From: Gammaproteobacteria bacterium
Lineage (GTDB): Bacteria > Pseudomonadota > Gammaproteobacteria > Enterobacterales > Alteromonadaceae
Assembly (NCBI GenBank): GCA_018826295.1
Contig: JAHJZX010000017.1
Span: 86,520-150,519 of the forward strand
Length of the DNA stretch: 64,000 nt
Direction: 5' to 3'
Positions 9,091 through 17,379 of the stretch are shown here, in pieces. Numbering within the stretch: the stretch's first letter is position 1; every line of letters starts with the position of its first letter. The notes below the pieces were generated by a model. It was not told the DNA's origin. It saw only the letters and a program-made list of their open reading frames with translations, and did not search any database. The translations under genes and the position numbers were made by a program.

Positions 9091-9400
9091 CAGTTACACT
9101 TAGTAACCAATAATAACAGGGACTAGCGGCAAGGAAGTGTCAGTACCCAGTACAACACAGTGCGTGGTACCTTTTTTTTGCATCGGGATGATGTGCAGCG
9201 TTAAAGTGCGCTCAGGGATGGATACGAAAGCATCAGGAAGATCGTAAACAAGAAAATTGCCAGGAAGGCACATAACATAAATGGAACACGAAAAAACAGG
9301 GCGTTGAAGCAACATCAGGACGATGAAAGCGAATGAGAGTGGTGTCCACGTGACACAGGCATACCCAGGGCGATAAGCTTATCTTATCGCCCTTTTCTTT
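9091..9400 (+). ncRNA. csrC: CsrB/CsrC-family regulatory RNA
   Basis: An RNA of about 310 nt that should sequester the translational regulator CsrA. It carries at least nine GGA motifs, many in the loops of short hairpins: CATC-GGGAT-GATG (9181-9193), TGCC-AGGAA-GGCA (9259-9271), CATC-AGGAC-GATG (9313-9325), plus AGGGA at 9118, AAGGAAG at 9131, CAGGGATGGA at 9213 and CAGGAAG at 9234. It ends in a 10-bp terminator stem, GGGCGATAAG/CTTATCGCCC (9368-9392), and a T-run. In E. coli csrC sits between engB (yihA) and yihI; here it lies between the same two genes with one gene added on each side, so the csrC symbol is by position. A 71-codon open frame on the opposite strand is not believable. Confidence 0.85.
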
Positions 9401-9416
9401 TTCAGGTTTTCACATT

Positions 9417-10064
9417 ATGTCCGCAGTCGTTTGCCCGCTATGTCATCACCGGCACAGCCTGTTGTTTTGCCAGGATCTGCGCCGCCACTATTTTCAGTGC
9501 CAGCAGTGTCAGCTTGTCTTTGCTGACCGGACAACCTTGCTCAGCAGCGATCAAGAGTTGGCACAATACCAATTGCATCAGAACGATTTGGCCGACCAGG
9601 GCTATCGCCAGTTTTTGCAACGGCTGGCAACGCCGTTATTAGGCATGCTGCCAGATAAAGAGCTCGAAGGGTTGGATTTTGGTTGTGGCCCGGGACCCTT
9701 GTTAGCAAAGATGCTGACAGAGGCCGGCCATAATATGGCGGTTTGGGACCCGTTTTTTGCTAAAGACGACACAGCTTTGCTGCGGCAGTACGACTTTATT
9801 TGTTGTAGCGAAGCGATTGAACATTTCGTCAATCCGGCGCAGGAGTGGTCGTTATGGCTCAGGCTGCTTAAAGCAGACGGGATCCTGGCCATTATGACCA
9901 AGCGTTATACCAATGCTGCCGCCTTTGCCAACTGGCACTACAAGAATGATCCGACACATGTCAGTTTCTTCGCTGAAGACACTTTTGCCTATTTAGCCCG
10001 CCGAGATGGCTTTGTGCTGCAGGTTGTCGACAAAGATGTCGTGTTACTGCAACGAAACCATTAG
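9417..10064 (+). CDS. Class I SAM-dependent methyltransferase with N-terminal zinc-ribbon-like cysteines
   Basis: A 215-residue predicted methyltransferase of unknown substrate. The N-terminus holds two CxxC pairs (CPLC at residues 6-9 and CQQC near 27-30) with intervening histidines, likely a zinc ribbon. The Rossmann core follows: GLDFGCGPGPLLAKML is motif I for S-adenosylmethionine binding (about 84-100), and CCSEAIEHF (about 125-135) is a motif II/III-like segment. The C-terminal half contains DPTHVSFF. The family (methyltransferase type 11/23) includes many uncharacterised proteins. It begins only 17 bases past the Csr RNA terminator and precedes yihI, so it is inserted relative to the E. 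coli order. Confidence 0.75.
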   Translation: MSAVVCPLCHHRHSLLFCQDLRRHYFQCQQCQLVFADRTTLLSSDQELAQYQLHQNDLADQGYRQFLQRLATPLLGMLPDKELEGLDFGCGPGPLLAKMLTEAGHNMAVWDPFFAKDDTALLRQYDFICCSEAIEHFVNPAQEWSLWLRLLKADGILAIMTKRYTNAAAFANWHYKNDPTHVSFFAEDTFAYLARRDGFVLQVVDKDVVLLQRNH

Positions 10065-10117
10065 TGTTTGCCGGCAAAACTGGTTAAAATGTGCGCCCTT
10101 TTTCACAGGTAGCAAAC

Positions 10118-10651
10118 ATGACTCGTCAGAAAAAAACGCGCTCAGCCGGTTCTAATGGCCAGCGCCACTTACCCGCACAGGAAATACGTAAAAGCCGGGA
10201 GCCAAAAGAAGAAACCAAGAAAAAGGGTGCCGGCCTGAAGTCTGGTAGCCGCAATAATGTCGCGCAGGTAAAACCAGCCAGCGCAGACAATGCCGCTAAC
10301 AAAGACAAGCGCATTGGCAGTAAAAAGCCGATTGCTTTAGTACCCGTTACAGAGCAGCCTTTAGTTGTCAGCCAACCCAAGGCCAGCCTGGCTAAAGTTA
10401 AAGCGGAAGTTATTGCGCCGGAACAGGAATTGGCACTAATTGAAAACGACAGCTACTTGCAACAATTGTTGGAGCGGGTTGAGCAAAATGAAATTCTGAC
10501 TGGCAAAGATGCGAAATATTTCAATGCCAAGACGGCTCGGTTAGAACAACTATTGCAACAACTTGGCTTAACTGAACAGGAAGCGGAAGTTGATCCGTTG
10601 GCTGAGTTTGAAAGTAAAGACTGGCGTAAAGATCTGCTCGGCGAAGACTGA
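10118..10651 (+). CDS. yihI: Der GTPase-activating protein YihI
   Basis: YihI stimulates the GTPase Der (EngA) and thereby modulates 50S ribosome assembly. The 177-residue protein is highly charged and basic in its first 60 residues (RQKKTRSAG, KEETKKKGAGLKSGSRN), carries the conserved KDKRIGSKKPI segment mid-protein, and ends in an acidic helical half with LLERVEQNEILTG and KDWRKDLLGED. The chosen ATG has AGG eight bases upstream; the longer GTG start at 10091 lacks support. It sits downstream of the Csr RNA and is followed after 15 bases by its usual DUF2489 partner. Confidence 0.9.
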   Translation: MTRQKKTRSAGSNGQRHLPAQEIRKSREPKEETKKKGAGLKSGSRNNVAQVKPASADNAANKDKRIGSKKPIALVPVTEQPLVVSQPKASLAKVKAEVIAPEQELALIENDSYLQQLLERVEQNEILTGKDAKYFNAKTARLEQLLQQLGLTEQEAEVDPLAEFESKDWRKDLLGED

Positions 10652-10666
10652 TAACGGGGCTCTGGT

Positions 10667-11149
10667 TTGAACAACACAACATTGATACTGGTAGCTGTTG
10701 CCACTATGGTGATTGTGGCGCTGGCATTTTATGCCGGTATGTTGTTACGCCGGCTGCAACTGCAAAAATTGCAGCAAAAGCAGCAACAATTGGCGCTACA
10801 ACAACAGCAAACAGAAAAGCGGCGCTATCTGACCGAAAGTATTACGCTGATTTGCCGTGCCATGCTGGAGCAGCAATGTGAACTGTCTGAAGGCGCGTTA
10901 AGGGTTTGGGTACTGCTGGACCATTTGGTACCCGAGCGTCAGCCGGATCCGGTGCAAACTTATCCGGGTTTGCATCAGATGTATCAGGTAGTCAAAGACA
11001 TGCCAACGCACGAAGCACGCAAGCGTCAAAGTAAACAACAGACTTATAATCAGGATAAACTGCGGCTGGCTGCCGAGCAGCAGTTGAAAGATTTCATTCT
11101 GGCGGATGCTAAAGCGCTGCTACAACGCTTACAGCCGGCCCAGATTTAA
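10667..11149 (+). CDS. DUF2489 family inner-membrane-anchored protein
   Basis: A 160-residue protein of unknown function. One N-terminal transmembrane helix (about 5-27, LILVAVATMVIVALAFYAG) is followed by a glutamine-rich coiled stretch (about 30-50) and a conserved helical domain with CRAMLEQQCELSEGALRV and the invariant-looking Y/DMPTHEARK region. Gammaproteobacteria commonly carry this family directly after yihI. The start is TTG at 10667, with GGGG eight bases upstream; the next ATG would cut into the membrane helix. No function is proposed. Confidence 0.75.
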   Translation: MNNTTLILVAVATMVIVALAFYAGMLLRRLQLQKLQQKQQQLALQQQQTEKRRYLTESITLICRAMLEQQCELSEGALRVWVLLDHLVPERQPDPVQTYPGLHQMYQVVKDMPTHEARKRQSKQQTYNQDKLRLAAEQQLKDFILADAKALLQRLQPAQI

Positions 11150-11169
11150 CGCCCGGGCCGGCGCCGTCG

Positions 11170-12453
11170 CTACTGCCGGTAGATTTGACCGGCTTTCATC
11201 ACAAAGTTCACCTGACCCATTTGATTGATATCGGTTAACGGATCGCCCGGCACGGCAATAATATCGGCAAATTTGCCGGCGGCAATACTACCCAGCTCAC
11301 TGTCAACGCCTAATAGCCTTGCACCTTCAATAGTGGCACTGAGGATGGTATCGATGGCAGGCATGCCAGCTTCAGTCATGTAGACAAACTCCTTCCAGTT
11401 GTTGCCATGTTCAAACACGCCGGCGTCAGTGCCAAACGCAATTTTTACACCGGCTTTATAAGCTTCGGCAAAAGTTTGCTGAATTTTACTACCAATGGTA
11501 GCCGCTTTGGGCCGCACCAAGTCTGGAAAAAAGCCGGCAATGGCGGCTTTATCGGCAGCCCATTTGCCAGCACTGATAGTTGGTACATAGTAGGTACCGT
11601 TTTTGCGCATCAATGTCATGGTGGCCTTGTCCATATAGGTACCGTGCTCAATTGATGCTACACCGGCGCGTATCGCGCGTTCCATACCTTCTTTACCATG
11701 CGCATGCACGGCGACTTTCAGCCCATAGTCGTTTGCTGTGCTGACGATGGCGGCCAGTTCTTCATCAGTAAACTGCGGATTGCTGCCGCTTTTGGCCACA
11801 CTTAACACCCCGCCGGTAGCGGTTATTTTAATAACATCAGAACCTTCTTTATAACGCTGGCGTACTGCTTTGCGCGCGTCGTCGGCACCATTTATCACGC
11901 CTTCTTTCGGGCCCGGATCGGCCATTAACGCATAAGCTACACCGTTAGTCGGGTCAGCATGGCCACCTGTGGTAGCAATCGATTTACCGGCAGCATAGAT
12001 ACGCGGTCCTTTCACGTAACCCTTAGCAATGGCTTTTTTTAATGCGGTACTGATGTGATGGTTGTCTCCCAGTTCGCGGACTGTGGTAAAACCGGCCAGT
12101 AAGGTTTTTTCTGCAAAGGTTGCGCCACGCAGCGCGTAGTCAGCTTCATTCATGGTAAAGCCTTCACTGTAAACCGTTGGACTAAACTGGGTATAAAAAT
12201 GGGTGTGCATATCCATTAAACCCGGCATTACTGTGTGCTGGCGTAAGTCGATTACGGTGTCGGCAGCTGTCGGCGCGCGAAAACCGGCTTCAACGCCAAT
12301 GATTTTGTCCTGTTCAATTACTATGGTTTGCTTGGCGTAAACATTTTTGTTTTCCGCAGTGATGAGCTTACCGGCATGGATCAGAGTTGCGGCATCAACC
12401 AGTGAGCTGCTGGCCAATAACGGCAGCAATAAAGCCAGGGGCGTTTTTTTCAT
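11170..12453 (-). CDS. Exported metal-dependent amidohydrolase
   Basis: A 427-residue predicted periplasmic hydrolase of the imidazolonepropionase/prolidase-like branch of the amidohydrolase superfamily. A signal peptide spans about 1-20 (MKKTPLALLLPLLASSSLVDA). Metal ligands appear in order: HTH in MDMHTHFYTQ, a lysine in VIKITATGG that is probably carboxylated, HAH in AVHAHGKEG, H in SIEHGTYMD, and the catalytic D in FGTDAGVFEHG. Relatives include dipeptidases of the Xaa-Pro type and uncharacterised exported enzymes, so the substrate is open. The ATG at 12453 is chosen because it starts the signal peptide and has AGG upstream; an ATG-like frame to 12516 adds 21 unconserved residues. It is convergent with the DUF2489 gene and monocistronic. 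Confidence 0.83.
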   Translation of the reverse strand: MKKTPLALLLPLLASSSLVDAATLIHAGKLITAENKNVYAKQTIVIEQDKIIGVEAGFRAPTAADTVIDLRQHTVMPGLMDMHTHFYTQFSPTVYSEGFTMNEADYALRGATFAEKTLLAGFTTVRELGDNHHISTALKKAIAKGYVKGPRIYAAGKSIATTGGHADPTNGVAYALMADPGPKEGVINGADDARKAVRQRYKEGSDVIKITATGGVLSVAKSGSNPQFTDEELAAIVSTANDYGLKVAVHAHGKEGMERAIRAGVASIEHGTYMDKATMTLMRKNGTYYVPTISAGKWAADKAAIAGFFPDLVRPKAATIGSKIQQTFAEAYKAGVKIAFGTDAGVFEHGNNWKEFVYMTEAGMPAIDTILSATIEGARLLGVDSELGSIAAGKFADIIAVPGDPLTDINQMGQVNFVMKAGQIYRQ

Positions 12454-12554
12454 GTTGTTAGAGCCTTGTAATGGATGATCGGTTTTCAGTGTTAACATTG
12501 CTGGCAAATTCAACAACCAACATGAGACAGGCCGACGTTTTTAGCCGACCAGTG

Positions 12555-13094
12555 TTAGACAATAGCAAAGGTATAGGGAAAACCGGCACTTTTTAACTGA
12601 AAATGCTGCCGCTTGTTGCAATAAACCGGCATGGCTAATGCTGCCAGTGCGTAGTAAACATTACGGCTTAGTTTTGCCTGCAAGCCATGCCACAGCTGAA
12701 CATAGGGTAATAATTGCTGCTGTGGGTCTGGTTTTAACAACATAGGGTAAGCCGGGCTAAGTATCAGCTGCCGTGCCAGATTAGTGGTCAGTTGCAGTGC
12801 CGGGCCGGTGTCACTATCTACCCATTGCCAGTCAGTAATCAGAAAAGGCGCGTCGGCAACACTGATACGAACTTTCTCTGCCGGGGTTTGCAAAAAGTAC
12901 TCGCCATTTTGACAGAGCAATACCGATGCAAATAATTTAACTAAGGCCGGTCGTTGGATCAAACTGTGCTGATAATACCACTGCCCCTGGGCGTCGATAT
13001 GCAAAGGAATATCACCACAAAAGACGGGATGCCATTGTTCAACCGGCGCCAGTGCCGGTTGTTGTAGCTGCTGTTGTAATCGGGTTAAGTCCAA
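12555..13094 (-). CDS. DUF1285 domain protein
   Basis: A 179-residue cytoplasmic protein of unknown function. The DUF1285 signature is clear: WHPVFCGDIPLHIDAQGQWYYQ, then LFASVLLCQNGEYFLQTPAEKVRI and DAPFLITDWQW. The frame stays open into the upstream tRNA-His gene, but that part cannot be coding. I chose a TTG at 13094, which begins LDLTRLQQQL, a typical start region for the family; the ribosome-binding site is weak. It lies 66 bases downstream of the tRNA on the same strand and may share its transcript. Confidence 0.7.
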   Translation of the reverse strand: MDLTRLQQQLQQPALAPVEQWHPVFCGDIPLHIDAQGQWYYQHSLIQRPALVKLFASVLLCQNGEYFLQTPAEKVRISVADAPFLITDWQWVDSDTGPALQLTTNLARQLILSPAYPMLLKPDPQQQLLPYVQLWHGLQAKLSRNVYYALAALAMPVYCNKRQHFQLKSAGFPYTFAIV

Positions 13095-13160
13095 TGCGCG
13101 TGCTCTGCTGATGGTATTGGCAGTAAGCTTAGCAAAGCTGAAGGTGTCTTTAAAAGGAAG

Positions 13161-13237
13161 TGGGGTGACTGATGGGGATCGAACCCACGACAACCGGAAT
13201 CACAATCCGGGGCTCTACCAACTGAGCTACAGTCACC
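13161..13237 (-). tRNA. tRNA-His (anticodon GTG)
   Basis: Reading the minus strand, the acceptor GGTGACTG pairs with CAGTCACC and the CCA tail is encoded. The 8-bp acceptor with the extra 5' G is diagnostic of tRNA-His. The D-loop (AGCTCAGTTGGTAGAGC), the anticodon stem-loop CCGGA-TTGTGAT-TCCGG with anticodon GTG, and the T-arm (GTGGGTTCGATCCCCAT) are all normal. Confidence 0.97.
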
Positions 13238-13249
13238 ACTTAGGCCGGC

Positions 13250-13278
13250 ATTTTACCCAAATTTTTCCACAACACCAA
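13250..13278 (-). promoter_or_regulatory. Promoter of tRNA-His
   Basis: On the minus strand, TTGGTG (13278-13273) and TAAAAT (13255-13250) are separated by 17 bases. The expected start lies about six bases before the mature tRNA. Confidence 0.6.
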
Positions 13279-13389
13279 GCTTTTTACTGGAATTTAGGGG
13301 TTAACAGGTTGTAGTCTGTTCTGCGGCTTTAGCAGGTTTTATGCTATCCTGCGGGCGTTTTGCAATTTTTCAGTCAACAGGAGAGTGCA

Positions 13390-14214
13390 ATGGAACAAAT
13401 AACTCAGTTGTTTCAGGACAATCATGAAGTTTTATTAGGCAAGCTGCTGCAATTAGTCGCGGCAATAGTTATTTTTTACGTCGGCCGGATGGTTGCCAAA
13501 GCAATATCGCGTTTTCTGGAAAAGACTCTGCTGGCAAAAGCAGTTGATAAAGCCGTAGTGTCTTTTATTGCCAGTATTGTGTATGCCGTGCTGCTGATAG
13601 CAACCTTATTGATGGCGCTGTCGCAAGTTGGTGTGCAAACCACGTCCTTTATCGCCATTTTAGGTGCTGCTGGTCTGGCGGTTGGCCTGGCATTGCAGGG
13701 ATCCTTGGCCAACTTTGCCTCGGGTATTCTTATTATTCTGTTCCGGCCGTTTAAATCCGGTGATTTTATCGAGGCTGGTGGTGTTACCGGTACGGTAGAT
13801 AAAATAGAAATTTTTCAAACCATGATGAAAACGCCGGACAACAAGCTGGTTATTGTGCCTAACGCCCAGGTAACGGGCGGTGCTATTACAAACTATTCAG
13901 CTGAGGCTATCCGTCGTGTCGATTTAGTTATTGGTATCAGCTACGACTCTGATCTGCGTAAAGCCAAGCAAATATTGCAGGATATCCTGAAGAACGACAG
14001 CCGGGTATTACAAGAGCCTGCAGCGGCAGTCAACGTGGCAGCATTGGCCGATTCATCGGTAAACTTTAATGTCAGGCCCTGGGTTAACTCAGCCGATTAT
14101 TGGAATGTATATTGGGACACACTGGAAAAAGTGAAACTGAGCTTTGATGAGCAGGGCATCGCTATTCCGTTTCCACAGATGGACGTACATATTAAGCAAG
14201 ACAAGCAGGAGTAG
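13390..14214 (+). CDS. MscS-family small-conductance mechanosensitive channel
   Basis: An inner-membrane channel that opens under membrane tension and releases solutes after hypo-osmotic shock. The 274-residue product matches E. coli MscS (286) in layout: three transmembrane helices (about 18-38, 55-80 and 85-120), with TM3 being the glycine/alanine-rich pore helix (GAAGLAVGLALQGSLANFASG). The soluble beta domain follows, with FRPFKSGDFIEAGGVTGTV and VPNAQVTGGAITNYS. The ATG at 13390 is preceded by AGGAGAG; the earlier in-frame start at 13360 is unlikely. A DUF481 gene begins two bases after the stop, so the two form an operon. Confidence 0.92.
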   Translation: MEQITQLFQDNHEVLLGKLLQLVAAIVIFYVGRMVAKAISRFLEKTLLAKAVDKAVVSFIASIVYAVLLIATLLMALSQVGVQTTSFIAILGAAGLAVGLALQGSLANFASGILIILFRPFKSGDFIEAGGVTGTVDKIEIFQTMMKTPDNKLVIVPNAQVTGGAITNYSAEAIRRVDLVIGISYDSDLRKAKQILQDILKNDSRVLQEPAAAVNVAALADSSVNFNVRPWVNSADYWNVYWDTLEKVKLSFDEQGIAIPFPQMDVHIKQDKQE

Positions 14215-14216
14215 AT

Positions 14217-14963
14217 ATGAAGGGTTATTCAATTCTGGCATTGGCCGTGTTGGCCAGTATGTCGGTGCAGGCAAATGATACTGCAGCCAGCGGTAAAGTG
14301 TGGACAACGTCGGCTGAGCTTGGCGCTATTACCACCTCGGGCAATACCGTTGGTACTTCAGTAACCGGTAAAATTGATGCCAAACAAGAGCTGCAGCAGT
14401 GGAGTAACCAGTACATTTTCAGTGCTTTTTTTAAAGAAGATGAAAAAACCGACGCTGACGGTAACAAATTTACTGAAAAATCAGCCGAGCGTTATTTAAT
14501 TTCAGCAAAAACAGCCTATAAGCTGGACGATGAATTCGACAAGTTGTTTGCTTTTGGCTCTTACACGGATGATGAATTTGGTGCTTATACCGAGTACACC
14601 ACTTTAGCGGTCGGTTATGGTACCCGTTGGTATAACGCTGAAGATAAATCGCTGGACGTTGAAATCGGTCCGGGTTATTTCACTGGCAAAAGATCGAGCG
14701 GCGAAACGGAGCAAGGCCTGATCGTACGCGGCGCGGCTGCGTTTAAATGGACGATTAGTGAATCTGCCAGTTTCGGCCAAACGTTAAGCGTAGAATACGG
14801 TGACGACAATACCCGTACTATTGCCGAAACGGCGCTATTGGCAAAAATTAACGGCTCGTTACAAATGAAAGCGGCTTTTCAGGTGCAGAACGACTCTGAT
14901 GTTACTGCCGGCAAGAAAAGTACCGATACGCAAACCTCGCTAACCCTGGTGTATTCATTCTAA
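14217..14963 (+). CDS. DUF481 outer-membrane beta-barrel protein
   Basis: A 248-residue exported protein with a signal peptide (about 1-19, MKGYSILALAVLASMSVQA). The rest alternates hydrophobic and polar residues with aromatic girdle positions, and ends TSLTLVYSF with a C-terminal phenylalanine, the signal for outer-membrane barrel insertion. The family is DUF481 (YdiY-like, salt-stress-induced in some species). Coupling to an MscS gene two bases upstream suggests an osmotic context, but function is unproven. A likely terminator follows. Confidence 0.8.
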   Translation: MKGYSILALAVLASMSVQANDTAASGKVWTTSAELGAITTSGNTVGTSVTGKIDAKQELQQWSNQYIFSAFFKEDEKTDADGNKFTEKSAERYLISAKTAYKLDDEFDKLFAFGSYTDDEFGAYTEYTTLAVGYGTRWYNAEDKSLDVEIGPGYFTGKRSSGETEQGLIVRGAAAFKWTISESASFGQTLSVEYGDDNTRTIAETALLAKINGSLQMKAAFQVQNDSDVTAGKKSTDTQTSLTLVYSF

Positions 14964-14970
14964 CCTGACC

Positions 14971-15010
14971 GGCGCCAGCTTAGGCATCTCTCTGGCGCCA
15001 ACTTTTCTTA
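14971..15010 (+). terminator. Probable terminator of the mscS-DUF481 operon
   Basis: GGCGCCAG (14971-14978) pairs with CTGGCGCC (14992-14999), followed by AACTTTTCTT. The stem is strong but the T-tract is poor. Confidence 0.55.
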
Positions 15011-15084
15011 TCTGCCTGTTCATACACTGTTTTTTTCGACTATGCTTGCTGCATTAGTTTAACTTACTGTGCAGTGTTAACGGC

Positions 15085-17379
15085 ATGACAAGGATAGTGA
15101 AGCATCGTCATAAACTCCTGTTGCAACGCCCCTGGTTTGGCGCCTTGCTGTATGGAATTTTTGGCATTGCCTGGATAACAGGTAGTGACAGGCTGCTGGT
15201 TTGGCTAATTCAGGATCTGCCAACGCTGATCCAGTATCAGGCCTATAAAGGTTACTTTTATATCGCACTGACAGCGTTACTGGCCTGGTTTCTGCTGCGG
15301 CAAAAACAGCATTATGCCCGCTCGCTGGATAATACCGAGCAGCAATTAGCCGCTACCTTTACTTATGCCGCTGTCGGCATAGCCCACGTTGGCCTGGATG
15401 GCCGGTTTTTGCGTGCCAATGCACAAATGTGTCAGTTGCTGGGTTACAGTGAGCAGCAACTGATAACCATGACCTTCAGACAAATTACGCATCCGGCCGA
15501 TTTAGCTCTGGATGAACAAGCGGTACAGCAGCTATTGCAGGGGGAGCGGCAGCACTACTCGCTGGAAAAACGTTATCTGCGGCCCGACAATTCTGTGGTT
15601 TGGGCCAGATTGTCGGTGGCCTTGGTACATGAGGAAGCCAAATCCTATTTTATTTCGGTGGCACTTGATATTACCCAGCAGCGGCAGGTACAGCAGCAAC
15701 TTGAGCAAAGTGAATTGCGTTTTCGCACTTTGCTGGACAATGCGCCACAATTGGCGATCCAGGGCTATAAAGCAGATGGCACCACCTTTTACTGGAACAA
15801 AGCCAGTGAACAGATTTACGGTTACAGTCAACAGGAAGCTGTCGGGCAAAATTTGCTGGATTTGATTATACCTTCCTATATGCACGACGGCGTGGCCCAG
15901 GCTATGGCGAAAATGGCGGCAACCGGGCAGGGAGCGCCATCAGAGGAGTTGGCTCTGCGGCGCAAAGACGGCTCTCTGGTGCCGGTATATTCGGGTCATG
16001 CGGTGATTAAATTACCCGATATGGAGCCGCAAATTTTCTGTATCGATCTGGACTTAACCGAGCGCAAACAGCAAGCCGCCGAGCTGGCGTTTTTAGCCGA
16101 CTACGACCCCATTACGTTGTTACCCAACCGGCAGTATTTTATGCAGCGCGTTGCTGAAACCCTGCAGTTAGCCAGCACTAATCACTGTGCGGTATTGTTG
16201 CTGGATCTGGATAATTTTAAAAATATTAATGACAGCTTTGGCCATAGCGCCGGTGATGAATTATTGCGCTTGGTGAGTCAGCGCTTGCAGCGTCTATGTC
16301 TGCCGGAGCATATTCTGGCCCGGTTGGGGGGCGATGAGTTTGCCGTGCTGGTCACTAAAATTAGCGGCCTGGCGCAGTTAAATCAATTAACCGGGAAATT
16401 GATGCAAGCGCTGCAGCAGCCCTGCATGTTAGCCAACAAAGTTGAAGTAATACCGGCGGCATCGCTTGGTATAGCGCTGTGGCCTGAGCACGCCACCGAT
16501 CCGGAAGGCTTGCTGCGCGCGGCAGATGCCGCTATGTATGCCGTAAAAAGCCAGGGCCGTAACAATATTGCCTTTTATGACGCTGGCTTAACTGTGCAGG
16601 CCAGGCAAAGGGTAGTGATGGAATCGCGGCTGCGCAGTGCCATTAATCTGGGGCAGTTGTACTGCGTATATCAGCCACAGCTGGAGTTAAGCACAGGGCG
16701 CATCGTTGGTGCCGAAGTGTTGCTGCGCTGGCACGACGAACAGTTAGGGCCGGTGTCGCCGGCAGAATTTATTCCACTGGCTGAAAGCTGTGGCTTGATC
16801 CATCAACTCGGGCTCTGGGTACTACAGCATAGTTGTCATCAGGTCAGTCAATGGTTGCAGGCTGGCTTACCGGCTTTTCGGCTGGCGGTGAATGTCTCGG
16901 CGCAACAGTTTGCTAAAGATACCATGTTGCAGCAATTGAAGCAGGTGCTGCAAGACAGTGGCTTGTCGGCGCAGTTGCTGGAGTTGGAAGTAACAGAAAG
17001 TGCGCTAATGACCGATGAAGCCAGAGTGATTGATACCATGCATCAAATCCGTGCACTGGGCGTACGTTTGGCGATTGATGATTTTGGTACCGGCTACTCT
17101 TCATTATCCTATTTGAAGCGGTTACCGCTGGACGTACTGAAAATAGATAAACGTTTTATTGAACACATCCCGGCAGAGCAGGATGATAAACAAATTGCCA
17201 GCGCCATTATTGCGCTGGCACATACGATGAATTTTAAAGTGCTGGCTGAAGGTGTGGAAACCGCAGAGCAGCTGCAGTTTCTGCAACAGCAGGGCTGCGA
17301 TTATTATCAGGGTTACTATTTCAGCAAACCTTTGGCGGCAGACGATTTTGCCGCCTTGCTGCAAAACAGCGGCGGCTAG
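15085..17379 (+). CDS. Membrane PAS-PAS-GGDEF-EAL c-di-GMP protein
   Basis: A 764-residue bifunctional-type signalling protein. Two N-terminal transmembrane helices (about 16-38 and 55-72) enclose a short periplasmic loop. Two PAS domains follow (about 85-205 and 210-330), then GGDEF (about 340-495, intact LGGDEF near 415, but no RxxD inhibitory site: LPEH instead) and EAL (about 515-760). The EAL active site looks complete: EVLLRW (V replaces A), NVSAQQF, EVTES, DDFGTGYSSL near 665, DVLKIDKRF and AEGVET. Phosphodiesterase activity is therefore likely; the GGDEF may be catalytic or a GTP sensor. The stop overlaps that of convergent sbcC by four bases. Confidence 0.88.
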   Translation: MTRIVKHRHKLLLQRPWFGALLYGIFGIAWITGSDRLLVWLIQDLPTLIQYQAYKGYFYIALTALLAWFLLRQKQHYARSLDNTEQQLAATFTYAAVGIAHVGLDGRFLRANAQMCQLLGYSEQQLITMTFRQITHPADLALDEQAVQQLLQGERQHYSLEKRYLRPDNSVVWARLSVALVHEEAKSYFISVALDITQQRQVQQQLEQSELRFRTLLDNAPQLAIQGYKADGTTFYWNKASEQIYGYSQQEAVGQNLLDLIIPSYMHDGVAQAMAKMAATGQGAPSEELALRRKDGSLVPVYSGHAVIKLPDMEPQIFCIDLDLTERKQQAAELAFLADYDPITLLPNRQYFMQRVAETLQLASTNHCAVLLLDLDNFKNINDSFGHSAGDELLRLVSQRLQRLCLPEHILARLGGDEFAVLVTKISGLAQLNQLTGKLMQALQQPCMLANKVEVIPAASLGIALWPEHATDPEGLLRAADAAMYAVKSQGRNNIAFYDAGLTVQARQRVVMESRLRSAINLGQLYCVYQPQLELSTGRIVGAEVLLRWHDEQLGPVSPAEFIPLAESCGLIHQLGLWVLQHSCHQVSQWLQAGLPAFRLAVNVSAQQFAKDTMLQQLKQVLQDSGLSAQLLELEVTESALMTDEARVIDTMHQIRALGVRLAIDDFGTGYSSLSYLKRLPLDVLKIDKRFIEHIPAEQDDKQIASAIIALAHTMNFKVLAEGVETAEQLQFLQQQGCDYYQGYYFSKPLAADDFAALLQNSGG

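Noticed and set aside
9100..9315. 71-codon open frame on the minus strand inside the Csr RNA
   Set aside because: No ribosome-binding site and no family resemblance; the GGA hairpins and terminator on the plus strand explain the sequence.
13161..13193. Upstream start of the DUF1285 protein inside tRNA-His
   Set aside because: The bases belong to the tRNA 3' half and the encoded residues are not family-like.
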